Below, one piece after another: positions 43,320 through 64,000 of a stretch of DNA of 64,000 nucleotides (position 1 is the first letter of the stretch; each line of letters starts with the position of its first letter). The DNA is from Podarcis raffonei (Eukaryota; Chordata; Lepidosauria; Squamata; Lacertidae). Location of the stretch: NCBI RefSeq assembly GCF_027172205.1, contig NC_070614.1:35268001-35332000 (forward strand), given 5' to 3'. Under the pieces are notes generated by a model. The model was not told the DNA's origin and searched no databases. It was given only the letters and a program-made list of their open reading frames with translations. Both the position numbers and the translations under genes were made by a program.

Positions 43320-43850
43320 TTACCTGAGCACTGAGCACTGTAGCTCAGTTGTCCCTATCCAGGTATGGTCACAGCTGGCATATTGGCCCAAAAGCTGATA
43401 AAAGACACTTTGAGGCCACTTAGAAAATACTTGAGCTCCTGTTGCCTGTGGGAAGAACTCTGTGGCAGGAGCTGGCCTTCCTCCTGGCCGGGCCATTGTC
43501 CCCAGTTCTGCCCTTGGCTCTGAACTGAGGCTCTGAACTGAGGGGAACGGTGCTTGTGGGGAGGGCAAGACGTCCAGGATTGCCACTGATACCGATGTGG
43601 GAATTCCACCAAGCCCTCTCCTGTGAGGAGCCCAACTGCCAATATGCCAGCTCTCTGTGTGCGAGTGTGGCAGGAGTGTGGCTTTGCCCTCCTGGCCTGG
43701 GTGTTGCCGCCAGCTCTGCTCCTGGATCTGACCTGCAGGTGGGAACAGTGCTTCAGAGGAGGAACTGCTCATGATCCCAGGTAAAGAGAGCCAAAACCGA
43801 CATTGAAATGGGTTGAAACTTGAGCTTACTCCCCCCCTCCCTCCTCTCAT
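43320..43850. repeat. Imperfect direct duplication, no gene
   Basis: Two blocks of about 95 bases, 43460-43555 and 43670-43760, share gtggcaggagctgg/gtgtgg, cctcctggcc and tgggaacagtgctt-type motifs. A 176-codon minus-strand frame covers both, but its composition reflects the G/C-rich repeat and it has no known domain. Confidence 0.45.
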
Positions 43851-43934
43851 TCATTTTTCCTCTTATGCCATGTCTTTGTGAGCCTGAGGGCAGAGGGGTG
43901 GTCTTAGACATAGGAGCCGACTCCTGGCAGCCAA

Positions 43935-44110
43935 GTTCCCTTCACCCCCCCCCCCAAATAAAACATTTGAGGAGGCCAGCTCCACCCCACCCCCCAATGG
44001 ATAGCCGTTGCCATTCAAATGGTGTGTGTATGACACATCTTGTGAATGATTATGTGAAGCAGGACTTAAACACACACACCCCTCATATTTTGTTCAAGTT
44101 GGCACCCCTG
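43935..44110. repeat. Dispersed repeat, family of 35500-35665
   Basis: Oligo-C start, ggatagccgttgccattcaa, gtgtgtgtatgacacatctt, gaagcaggacttaaacacac, tgttcaagttggcacccctg. Confidence 0.6.
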
Positions 44111-44330
44111 GTCTTAGAAATGATTTTTGTAAGTTGCTCTTTAAGCCTTTTGAGGCTAAAGGGCTAGGCATAAATGCTGAAAATAAGGAATTATGAGCTC
44201 AATTCCGCTGTCCCTCTGGCACTACTTACTGGCAAGGAAATAAAAATGGTACAATCGCCTACCAACTTCCCTCCCTTCACCAGTTACCAGAAAGCGCCTC
44301 TTTGTTCCCCTGTACTGCTGTTTGTCTGTA

Positions 44331-44537
44331 CAGTGGTACCTCGGGTTAAGTACTTAATTCGTTCCGGAGGTCTGTTCTTAACCTGAAACTGTTCTTAACC
44401 TGAAGCACCACTTTAGCTAATTGGGCCTCCCGCTGCTGCCACGCCGCCGGAGCACGATTTCTGTTTTCATCCTGAAGTACTATTTCTGGGTTAGCGGAGA
44501 CTGTAACCTGAAGCGTATGTAACCCGAGGTACCACTG
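44331..44537. mobile_element. pogo/Tigger-like MITE
   Basis: TIRs CAGTGGTACCTCGGGTTAAG and GGTTACATACGCTTCAGG-type inner block, ending CCCGAGGTACCACTG; TA on both sides. The right end is followed by tandem tactg units (44536-44550), which may be slippage at the insertion site. Confidence 0.88.
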
Positions 44538-44550
44538 TACTGTACTGTAC

Positions 44551-45028
44551 TGTTTGTCTGTACTGCTTGTTCTAGTCAGGTCTGGCTAGAATGCCTGTGT
44601 TTTTTGGTGAGGTATTTTCTCTTGCCTCCGGTTTCTTGTGCTCCAGGGCTGGGTTTCGTCTGCTGCTTCCTGGCCTTGCTGTGCAGATTTCACCATGGCC
44701 ATATAATTTGTGGAGGTTAATGTGGGCTTGAGTAGTGATACCCTACGACATCTGCAAACGGAGAACACTGATTCCAACCGCACGCCACTACCTTAAAATG
44801 CCTAAATCAGCTGGCTGTTGTGATACCCTCTGATCTTCCGCTCACGCCAGCAATCTGTGCTGGGGTGTAAACAGACATGTGACATGTAACAATCCATATA
44901 TCTGCAGCAAAGGGTGGAATGGAATTCCCAACAGGCACCACCATTATCCTGTTCTGCTGGTGAAAGTTGCAATGATTACCAGAGCCTCTTCTAACCACAG
45001 AATTACACGGGCTACCAATTCAGCTACT
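44551..45028. other. Spacer between SULT copies B and C
   Basis: Nothing recognisable; short frames only. Confidence 0.5.
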
Positions 45029-45260
45029 GAGCGTAAGAAGGGCCTGCTGGATCAGGCCAATGGCCCATCTAATCCAGCATCCTGTTCTCACAGTGGCCAA
45101 CCAGATGCCTATGGGAAACCAGCCAGCAGGATCTGAGCACAAGAGCCCTCTCCCTTCCTGCGCTTTCCAGAACTGGTAGTCAAAAGCACTGCTACCTCTG
45201 ACTGTGGCTGCAGAGCAGAGCCATTGTGGATAGCAGCTGTTGCTGAAAACCCCAACACGG
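45029..45260 (+). repeat. Dispersed retroposon-type repeat, best copy
   Basis: ggcctgctggatcaggccaa, tggcccatctaatccagcat, cctgttctcacagtggccaa, ccagatgcctatgggaaacc. Same family as 5331 and 23135. Confidence 0.65.
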
Positions 45261-45609
45261 CCTCTTGGTTTGAGATTGAGGAATTAAAAGAGGGGAGACT
45301 CACAAAGGCTTTTTCAGGGCTCTTCCCTTTTCAGTCCCCATCCTATTCTGATTTTATAGGGGTGGGAGAATACAAGAGAAACGTCGCTGTTGAATTTGCT
45401 TGCAAAATTCAGCTTTCGTTCTCCCTTCCTGGTCAAGTGGCATTGAAAGGAGAAAAATAAAAGAGCATCGGCAACAGGGCTTGGCAAAAGTGTGTTTGAA
45501 TCAGCCCTCTTTTAAGGAAACAAATGAAATGATCATGGGTTGTGGCCAATTAAAACCAATTCAGAATAAGTCTGTTTGAAACCATTGGACCTAATTTAGC
45601 CATGGCTAT

Positions 45610-45930
45610 CCTAGGACTTGCCGATCGCATGGTCGGTGGTTCGAATCCCCGCGGTGGGGTGCACTCCCGTCGTTCGGTCCCAGCGCCTGCCAACCTAGCA
45701 GTTCGAAAGCACCCCCGGGTGCAAGTAGATAAATAGGAACCGCTTACCAGCGGGAAGGTAAACGGCATTCCGTGTGCTGCGCTGGCTCGCCAGATGCAGC
45801 TTGTCACGCTGGCCACGTGACCCGGAAGTGTCTGCGGACAGCGCTGGCTCCTGGCCTATAGAGTGAGATGAGCACACAACCCTAGAGTCTGGCAAGACTG
45901 GCCCGTATGGGCAGGGGTACCTTTACCTTT
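45610..45930 (+). mobile_element. Sauria/Squam1-type SINE, 5' truncated
   Basis: Begins cctaggacttgccgatcgca, B box ggttcgaatccccgc, ends caggggtacctttacctttt. Lacks the first 30 or so bases of the family. Confidence 0.85.
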
Positions 45931-46033
45931 TTATCCATTTAAATGACTCTACTTTGCATAGAACTAACATCATAGTTTCAGATGTACACAAACAAAATTC
46001 ACTTTGGTCCTTCCATTTGGTTTCATTGCTTAT

Positions 46034-46039
46034 TTTATT
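46034..46039 (-). terminator. SULT copy C polyadenylation signal
   Basis: AATAAA on the gene strand about 70 bases past the stop. The same sequence and spacing are kept in copy D (54548-54553). Confidence 0.7.
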
Positions 46040-46108
46040 GAAATCAGCTAAACTGTCCACTACAGGAATGTTATGGAGAAAATATCAATGGGTAGCAGAA
46101 GGATGTTC

Positions 46109-52790
<6,682 letters not shown>

Positions 52791-53039
52791 CACCTGGTGG
52801 AGCATGAAAAGAAATAATACGAGATAAGTCGAACCTGCATCAAAATGTTGCAGAGTGGCCTCCCCATCTTCAGGGTCACCCCCCTTTCCCTGGATACACC
52901 GTCCCAGTTTCCCTTCCCCTCCTCCTCCTCCTCCTCCTTTTTTATCCTTCCCACCTTGAATTCAGCCAGTGCTTTGCTGCCGCTGAGCCTGCTCAGACCT
53001 TACTGGACTGTTGGAGGTTCCCTGAAGCTTACAGATACC

Positions 53040-53360
53040 TCTCTCGTGGGCACAGGCGGTACCACTGGTGAACGAGACTGCTCTTAGCGTATAGGATCCT
53101 TGTGCTTTCCACCCCAACACAGCCGTGCCCGTTGGCAGGCAGCCACATGTTTGCCTCCTGCTCTCCTGTGCCATCTATCTGAAGGAAACCAAATGAAATG
53201 CCCACCTGACAGTTTCACTCCAGTCTTAGATTGTGAGCAGCTTCTTCCTCCTTTCTGCCTCTCTCTTGCTCTCTGCGCAGCTGGAGAGGGTGTTTTTCGG
53301 AGAGAGCAAAGTCCCTGACTGAACTTCCTGGCGTGCGAGTTGCGGGCACTCTGCCAGTAC
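53040..53360 (-). promoter_or_regulatory. Conserved upstream region of SULT copy C
   Basis: About 250-550 bases upstream of the start codon, conserved in order and sequence with 58570-58890 before copy D. It contains AGAGCAAAGTCCC (53303-53315), close to an HNF4-type DR1 half-core (CAAAGTCCA); copy D has AACAAAGTTCC at the same place (58816-58826). It most likely holds the noncoding first exon and promoter. The factor assignment is a guess from consensus. Confidence 0.45.
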
Positions 53361-53649
53361 TTTTCTGAGGTTACAGTTTAGATTTTGTAATAGCGTGGTG
53401 ATTTAATGTGTGTGCGGCTGTTCATATGTGAGGATATCGTGTTGCATCTACTGCCCCAGGGCCTGATTTTCCACCCAACGTTCTTTAACCCTCTATAGCA
53501 AGTATCCCTGCAGAGAGGCCAGGTGACCCCCTGGTAATATACTCCGGCATTTCCTCTAGGGGGCAGGGCCCTTGAGCGATTCATATTACAGCAAGGGACC
53601 TTGGTTCCTGTTTTACTACAGAAACACACATTTTTAGGAGTTAATACAG

Positions 53650-54236
53650 TTCTGTTTTTTAATTTTTAATTTAAATTTTATTAACATATAAAACACATAC
53701 ATTTACACAATTACACAATACAGTTCAGTGAATAGAAGATCCAAGGACTGTATCCCATAATCCTCCAAGATGGATTGTAGCAACTTGACATTTTGCCCTA
53801 GCATCAGTTGAGGCTTGAGTACTTGGTTTTCTACATACTGCACATGTAATATAGATCTATTGCATATATATTTTTGCCTTTGAAATGCGCTTCCTGATCA
53901 ACCTCAAACCAGCCAAGGTGTTATTGTGTGTTGTTAGTAATTGTAGAAATGTATCAGGTAGGATCTAGGTTCCGTGGCAATTTTCTGGAAAACATCAACA
54001 AGATTTGGGGCATTGCTCATAAAAAGCTGGGTGGTCATATATTTGCTATGCAGCATTTCTTTGATATCACTGCTTGGTCTATGAGGCCATTTCAGTCATT
54101 TCATGCCTAGCATTTATCCAGTCTTCTCCCCGCCCCCTTTTTACACCATGGTTGTTGGTTTATATCATGGATGTATGTTCTGTATAATATTGCTATGAAC
54201 TTGGCTAGAATAATAAACTTATGACTGACTGAAAAA
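53650..54236. mobile_element. LINE-like remnants at the C/D boundary
   Basis: A left part opens with an AT-rich inverted tail (aattttattaacatataaaa) and a right part ends in aataataaacttatgactga ctga, which looks like a retroposon 3' terminus. Frame at 53928-54110 has no clear domain. It lies between the two duplication units. Confidence 0.4.
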
Positions 54237-54547
54237 CACACCTTTCTTTATCCCTTCCTGGTCAATTGACATGGAAGGGAGAAAGAAAGGAGCCAAGACA
54301 GCTGATCCCACCTTACAGGGCTTGGCAAAGCAGCCTCCCCCCAAACCCCCCACTTTAAAGGAAGCAAAGAAAACTGAATCAAATGAAAGAAGGTTCAGTC
54401 TAGCGGGTTATATCCAGCTTCTACTCAGAGTAGGCCTACTGAAGTCAGTGGACCTAACTTAGTTGTGTGCACGAAATTCAGAGGGTGTACTGAGGGTAGA
54501 AATAACAAAGGGTAGAACCCCATAGTGTCAGCTTGTTCCTTCCTTAT

Positions 54548-54553
54548 TTTATT
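54548..54553 (-). terminator. SULT copy D polyadenylation signal
   Basis: AATAAA on the gene strand about 70 bases past the stop, conserved with copy C. Confidence 0.7.
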
Positions 54554-54622
54554 GAACACAGGTAAAATGTCCGCTCCAGGAATGTTAGGGAGGAAGTCTC
54601 AACTGGTAGCAGGGAGATGTTC

Positions 54623-58314
<3,692 letters not shown>

Positions 58315-58569
58315 CACCTGGTGGAGCATGAAAAGAAATGATATAAGTCAAGCATGCAACAAAATGTTGTGGAGTGACCTGCCCCACTTCAGGTTTCTAT
58401 CCCTTTCCCAGGACACACCGTTCCAGTTTCCCTCCTCCCAGTTTTTTATCCCTCTCCACCTTGAAGTCAGTCACTGAGCATACTTAGACCTTATTGTGCT
58501 GTTTTAGGTTCCCCTCCTTAGTATCCCTCCCACCCTGAAAGGACTTTTGCTAACTTGGAGGTTCCCTGA

Positions 58570-58890
58570 AATCTACAGATGGTACCACTGGTAAATGAGT
58601 CTGCACTTCGTATATAGGATCACTGTGTTCCCCACCCCTATACAGCCATGTCCCTTGGCAAGCAGCCATGTATGGGTGCCTCCTACTCTCCTGTGCCATC
58701 AACCTGAAAGAAGCCTACCTGTCAGTTTCACTCCCGTCTTGATCCTTTCTTCCTTCTGCCTCTCTCTTGCTTTTTGTGCAGCCCGGGAACCTGATAGTGT
58801 GTATTTTTCTGAGAGAACAAAGTTCCTGGCTGTGCTTGCTTGAGTGCTGGAGGTGGGCATTCTGCCAGGACTTTCCTGAAGTTACTGTTT
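58570..58890 (-). promoter_or_regulatory. Conserved upstream region of SULT copy D
   Basis: Counterpart of 53040-53360. Shared blocks include ggtaccactggt, ataggatc, ccatgtcccttggcaagcag, tttttctgagagaacaaagt and gggcattctgcca. Conservation outside the exons suggests either retained promoter function or simply recent duplication. Confidence 0.45.
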
Positions 58891-59459
58891 AGAGGGCCCT
58901 TGATGGCCATGGGCAACCCAAGAAAATTGTCCTTTCTTTCTGCCCAGAGGTGTGAACGAAGACAGGGATTTAGAAGGTTGCCAAGGGAATTGGAAGTGAT
59001 GTACCATAAAGAGTTTTTGGTTCTTTGGCATGAGGCTTGGGATAGCTGAGGAAGGGGCAGAATGATCTTGGCTGGCTGCCTGAAGGCCGGTGGGGAGAGC
59101 TGCTTTGGACTGCAGTGCTGTTGTGCTTCAAGCTAACATATGTAGAGTGGGTGGCACCCATGTTGTGGCAGGCTTCGCTCTATATACATTCATGAAAATA
59201 ATGGGAAACCTCCGCACAAGTCTTAAAAAGGGAACATTGATTCTGGGTACAGGCAAGCCTGCTTTTGTGAACATCCTCAAGCATCAGCTACATGTTTTGG
59301 CCTCCGTTTCCCCCTCCCCTCCATGTTTATGGGCTTCTCATCCATCTCTCACCTGAGCTCCTGGGCCTCAGTAAATAGGACCCATTCAAATTCACAAAAG
59401 TAGTGTATGGAAGGAGCCCCGATAAGGTCCTCTTAATAGCATGCCATATTAAGAGAGAA
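58891..59459. other. Spacer upstream of the SULT array
   Basis: No gene or repeat recognised. Confidence 0.5.
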
Positions 59460-60905
59460 TGAGTGCACAATATAGCATTCTCAGGGGTCATGGAGCAAAC
59501 TTCCCTCAGCAGGCTGTAAAAAGTTCCCTTTTCCAGAAGTGCCGTGTTTCTTGTTTGGATCAGCTTTTACTTTGGTGGTTAAACCACCATGGGAGAATAT
59601 TAATCTAGTGCAGGGTGGATGACGCAATAGATTGATATAGAGGAGTGTGATTTCATGGGATTCTTTATCCAACTCTTTCCTGAAACGGTGTCTCTTTGCT
59701 CCTCCGGCGTCTCCGGTGTCACCTTTGGTAGACCATCACTTGTTTCACAAGTTATGCAAAATGTTTGACAGCAGGAAACCTGGGTTTACCATTAAATATT
59801 TTTATAGAGGAGCAACTCCTTTATCAGATGTCATCCAGAGAAACATTCTGCCTATTCCACCTTTATACACCAGGTTCTTCATTTAATAAATCATCCTGAG
59901 ATCAAGTCACACAACTGAAACTCTCCTCTTAATTTTTAACAATGAGAGCTTTCCAAACTGTGTGTTGCAACACGTTAGTGTCACGCGAATGTTCCCCACG
60001 CTCCTCCTGGGGCTGGAAAGGAGTTAGTTTAATTCCCGGTTTCCTAGTAAAACTAAATTACGGTGTTTCAAAATGATGCAAAACTGAATTACCATTTTGC
60101 AAAGCGATACATGTCTAAAACGTGTGTCACCAACATGAGAAGTTTGGCAAGCTCTGCTCTAAACCATGTAAGATTCTGTCTTACACCACTGGTGACTTGA
60201 GGAAATGCTGGGAGGCTGATTTAAACATTATTGATTGGGGGGGGGAGGTGTGTTATGTGGGTATCTCCAATTGTGAAACCAATCTTTTTATTTGTAAAAG
60301 AAAATATGCTGAAACTTATTCATAGGTGGCATACTGTGCAGAATTTTGGGAAGAGGAAGTGATAAAAGGGATGGAAGGGATGTGCAAACCCAGGCCAATA
60401 CTGCCCATATATGGTGGGAATGTCCTTATGCTTTTTAAAATTCTTTTTTGACATTGTTAATATTGCAAAATATGACATATCACTTGATCCAAAACAGGCT
60501 GCTCAGGCTCAATTCAACTGTTATAAACACCTTCCAAGACTCTTGTTGTGCACTTTGTGACTGCAGCCAGACTGGTCATTTCTGAGAACTGGAAATCCTT
60601 TACTAGAAAGCTATTCACAGAATGGATCTCGCAGGCTAGAAGGAAAACAAGACTACAGACAATGTGAAGAATTATCTGAATTTTTTATTTCTTACATAAT
60701 GACAAAAAAACAAAACATGTTATCATCTGCCTTCAATACATATGCATCAACAGAGCATCTATTCTGGAATGAAAATATTTTGGCAACTCCTTGTCTTTTT
60801 GTAATCTATGTTGTTTCTCTCTCCCCCCCCCCAAACATTTTTCATTTTTTTTCTTGTTTTTGTATTTTCCCTTGTTTATGAAAATCAATAAATACACTAT
60901 AAAAA
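59460..60905 (+). mobile_element. L1 LINE 3' portion, interrupted by a MITE
   Basis: The frame at 59647-59886 opens SWDSLSNSF, a sequence type found after the reverse transcriptase of L1 ORF2. After the nested element, VKENMLKLIHRWHT (about 60290-60340) and ANTAHIWWECPYAF (about 60390-60435) give the ORF2 C-terminal region. It ends in a gaaaatcaataaatacacta taaaaaa tail near 60905. The frame is interrupted and truncated at the 5' side. A different L1 lineage from that at 36591 and 61960. Confidence 0.65.
59944..60160. mobile_element. hAT-like MITE nested in L1
   Basis: gagagctttccaaactgtgt at the left is the inverse of agtttggcaagctctgctct at the right; gtgttgcaacacgttagtgt and aacgtgtgtcaccaacatga are the inner inverted blocks. 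It separates two parts of the L1 copy. Confidence 0.65.
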
Positions 60906-61959
60906 AGAGAAAGAATGGCTTTGTGAAGACCAAAGCTGATCTTTGCCCTGCAAGAAACAGGGAGAAGAGACTGATGAAGTGAGTGCAATGCAGTTGTACA
61001 ATAAAGCCATGGGGGTTTCACTCAAATCCAGGACAAGTTTTTAATCTGGAAGTAAACAGAACAAGGGGGAGAACTGAACAAGATAAATTGAAATAAAATT
61101 CTGCTCTAGGCTCAGGAAAAGAAAGGGCATCCAAGCAGTCTTCAGCGCCATTTTCAACATATCTTAGGCAACTTTCCAAACCTAAGACAACAAAGAGGAT
61201 TCTGTTAAGAAGAGGGACTGTGCTCCCATCACACCAATCTTCTGCAGAAAAGCACCTAAATGGGGATTTCGGGTGGATCCCTGAAAGCAGACGGGGAAAC
61301 AGCTTTTCAACCTACTCAGAACTGGTGGAACAAGGGGCAAGAGTTAAAACTGCAGAGAACTTGGCAAAAGTTTGTGAAGGACATCAGTGCAATTAGGCAC
61401 TATTGAGTGCTGAGAGGTGCCGGGGCCTAGAAGGCTGTGAAAAAGTCTGGGCATGCATTGGTTTGCAGCTGCCTGAAGTCGGGGGTGGTGCCTTGCAGCT
61501 CAGGCTGCTGGCTACACTCTCCACCAGATCTTTTACAGCCAGCATGCCTCTACTCCATGCCTGCCATCGTTGTCCTTGGGCTCTTCCAGCATGGTTTCCC
61601 CCATATGAAAGCTCCTGCAGAAGTGCAACAGAAACACGCTGCTGCGGCAGAGACATATTAAATAACTGCGCCTCTTTGCTGTTCCTTCATAGAAATCTGG
61701 GACTGTGGGCCCAACCTTCCCCCCCCCCCAAAAGGCACAATGCTCCAAGACCTTCTCCTGTACAAGAACCATTGAAATGGTCAGGAGAAGATGAGAGCAG
61801 GGGTGGGTGGGTGTGCTTGCACACCTCCCTTTATTTTGGTGGGCTTTGACAGGAGAGCACAGCACTGGAAATAGAAGGCAATGAGGGTTTCTCACTTTGT
61901 TTACTCTGAGAGAACTAGAGCTGCCTGGCCAGTACAATTTCTATTTTTTTTCTTTTGAC
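60906..61959. other. Spacer between SULT array and CSTF2
   Basis: No gene recognised. Overlapping frames at 61393-61937 on both strands have no known domain and no support from splice sites. Confidence 0.5.
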
Positions 61960-62500
61960 AAAGTAATGATCATAAATAAATAAGAATAAAATGTGCACCC
62001 CACCACCCAGACCATTCCATTGTACCTACACAACCTCCCAAAATTTCAACACCTCTTGCGATGGTTTGACCCCTTTCTGTTTTAACAGTACAAATTCTAC
62101 AAACACCTTCCATATCTCCTCAAAATAATTTCTCCTGCGTGTTCCCCATCTTATCTTAATGACCCATGTTAATTTATCATTAAAAGCTATATCCCACACC
62201 TCTTTATACCGTTCTCTCATTTTATATTCTGCTTGCCCCTTCCACTTCTTAGCTATCACAATTCATGAAGTTGTCAATAAATTTGAGCAAGTCCTTCGTA
62301 GCCTGCGAACCTTCCACCCCATCGTAAATTGATAATAATGCTACCTCCGGACTTTCAGCCAGCTTTAACACAGTGATTTCTGTTATCTCCTTAAACACCC
62401 TTTGCCAGAAAAACTGTAGTATTTACACCCCCGCCACGTGACCATAATTCCCAGTTTCCTGGTACCCCCTCCAACATAACACCAAATATTCCTTTTTTAT
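61960..62500 (-). mobile_element. L1 LINE fragment, ORF2 C-terminus and 3' region
   Basis: Minus-strand frame 62259-62026 reads KKWKGQAEYKMRERYKEVWD and then FNDKLTWVIKIRWGTRRRNY, and upstream frames give a WELWS..GGVNTTV block. Same lineage and region as 36591-37045. It ends 63 bases before the CSTF2 stop codon on the plus-strand map, so it lies within or beside the CSTF2 3'UTR. Confidence 0.7.
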
Positions 62501-62562
62501 TTGATTTCACCGGCCTGCCAAACAACCATTTCTCAGCTCCCCTCTTACCCAGAGAGTGCAGA

Positions 62563-64000
62563 TCAAGGGGCACTGGTGGACTTCTGTATCTGCTCTTTCA
62601 GGATCAGGATGCTCTGCCTTTGCTCTGGAGGCAACATAGCTATCTGGTCTGCCGTCAGCTGGAGGACCTGCATGATGAGTGCGGCCTATGAAGAGATGAG
62701 AAAAACTGAAAAGGGTGTATTCAGACCAATTGTTGTTTTTTTCCTAGAAAGGACTTGGCAATTGAATTACACTAAAAAATAAAAAAATACTAATAGCCAC
62801 ACACGGGCAGCATATTACATGCCAAAAGCTAGTTTGAAAAGATCTGCAAAGCACATTGTGTTGTAAGTTGAGGGATGCACTCTACAACAATTTCTCATTC
62901 CAGAGCCTTGAAGCCACCACTGAAAACACCTTGCTCCTACTGCCACCAATTCTGCCTCCAGCAGTGGCCAGCAGCACTTTCCTGGCCTCTTGCCACTGGT
63001 GCTACTGGGGAGTCCTAGGAGGAAGGGGTGATGAGGTGGAGGCACACTGGTGGGAGTGCAGGATTGGCTCCACCAGTGCATCTGAACTACGCTGACCTCC
63101 CCTGTGATGGGAGGTCATGTAAGCGCTGCCACCCTGTCCTGCTGACCGCTACTGCTTGCCTCTTTAATGGAGAACTCAAAGAAGGCAACAATGTTTGGCT
63201 TACCTTTTCATGATCCTGGGGTGTTACCTGGTTTTGGCCAGGACTGAACCCTCCAGGCTGGCCAGCTGCTGGTACGCTTGGTCCTGGCATGCCTCCAGCC
63301 TGCATTGCTGCGGCAGGCATGTTAGGCACCTGTGAACACAAAGAATGATTTCTGAAAATGTATTGCCCCCTCCTTGGTCACATGGATGCAAATGGCTAAC
63401 ATTCACAGGGTCTCTGAAAGCAACTCCAGGTCCTACTAGCTGCACCACCTCTGAACACTGAGTTGGGGGGTGGGGGGAACCATGGGAAAAGTAAGACAGC
63501 AAGCCTTTGATTAGAAAAGCACATGGGGACGTGGCCGGTAGCAATTCACTAACCACAGCCAATATAATTTCCGACCACAACTTGAAAAGAAATAGATCAC
63601 CACTCCTGCTCCCTTCCCCAATGCATGGATTTTCCAGCCAACGACTTAGAAAGGATTAAGTATAACTGTTAGGAAAAGCTTGGCAGAGTATTAGGAGAGA
63701 ATCCCTAATTTCCACAGTCAGCTCCCCAGCTAAGGACTCAGCTCTCTCTAATGATCTCTCATACTACTGGGTTCTGAGCTTTGCACTAGGAATTGTTCTC
63801 TGCTGCAAAGGCACAGGGCCGGCCAGAGTGTTTGCCTTTCCATCCAGCACAGGGGTTGGGAACCTGTGACACAACTCCCCACCTTCAAATGTTGCTGGAC
63901 TATGAATCTAGTAATCACCGATCAAACTTTGCTGGGGCTGATAAGAGCTAGAGTCCAGCAATCTCAGGAGGGGCGCAAGTTCCCCATCCTTGCTCTAGAG
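62563..64000 (-). CDS. CSTF2: CSTF2 (CstF-64), C-terminal exons only, cut by window edge
   Basis: 64-kDa subunit of cleavage stimulation factor, which binds GU-rich RNA downstream of poly(A) sites in the nucleus. Only the last two coding exons are in view: 63329-63204 and 62685-62563. The first encodes VPNMPAAAMQAGG... ending QPGGFSPGQNQVTPQDHEK; the second encodes AALIMQVLQLTADQIAMLPP, then EQRQSILILKEQIQK and STSAP with stop. This is the strongly conserved C-terminal domain that contacts PCF11/symplekin-linked factors. Vertebrate CSTF2 ends STGAP, so only one change is seen in the tail. Junctions are GT-AG and in frame, so it is the intron-bearing gene and not a CSTF2T-like retrocopy. The RNA-binding domain and MEARA repeats must lie beyond 64000. 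Confidence 0.95.
63835..63990. repeat. Palindromic hAT-like MITE
   Basis: caggggttgggaacctgtga and gcgcaagttccccatccttg are inverted ends; ttgctggactatgaatctag and agagctagagtccagcaa are the inner halves. In a CSTF2 intron at the window edge. Confidence 0.7.

Noticed and set aside
43320-43850. 176-codon minus-strand open frame
   Set aside because: It spans an internal direct duplication of G/C-rich sequence, shows no known family and no supporting splice sites.

Overview
The window reads as nuclear DNA of a squamate reptile, most likely a lizard. Genes are split by GT-AG introns, CpG-rich promoters are few, and the spacers are filled with squamate repeats: tRNA-headed SINEs of the Sauria/Squam1 type, CR1 and L1 LINE pieces, pogo/Tigger-like and hAT-like MITEs, and solo LTRs with 5-bp target duplications. 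No prokaryotic features, CRISPR arrays or functional tRNA/rRNA genes were seen.

Layout. (1) 2027-6577, minus: complete SGF29 (CCDC101), nine coding exons, 293 codons, with a CpG-rich promoter near 7.3-7.6 kb. (2) 7.6-15.4 kb: repeat-rich spacer. (3) 15566-17440, plus: NUPR1, two coding exons and a 3'UTR exon, with a C/EBP-ATF composite element and a TATA box in its promoter. (4) 19752-25653, minus and convergent with NUPR1: a 12-exon gene for a 453-residue dynamin/EHD-like GTPase with two C-terminal membrane segments. I cannot match it to a named mammalian gene. (5) 28247-58314, minus: a tandem array of four cytosolic SULT1-type sulfotransferase genes, here called A to D from left to right. 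B (304 aa), C (302 aa) and D (302 aa) are complete with seven coding exons each. A has six good exons but lacks the 127-bp exon that carries the PAPS-binding RNAKD motif. A decayed exon 4/exon 3 pair between A and B is the remnant of a further copy. C and D share flanks as well as exons and are the youngest duplicates. (6) 62563-64000, minus: the last two exons of CSTF2, cut by the window edge.

SGF29, NUPR1 and SULT1A genes are neighbours on human 16p11.2, so the left and centre of the window are a conserved amniote block. SGF29 is a chromatin reader of SAGA/ATAC, NUPR1 a stress-induced chromatin cofactor and CSTF2 an mRNA 3'-end factor. These are linked by ancestry rather than by a shared pathway. 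The lineage-specific part is the SULT1 expansion, a detoxification and hormone-conjugation cluster with birth, decay and repeat invasion visible. The least familiar gene is the dynamin-like GTPase.

All exon coordinates were worked out by hand from reading frame, splice dinucleotides and remembered family sequences. No alignment was run. Exon lengths sum to whole codon numbers for every gene called intact.
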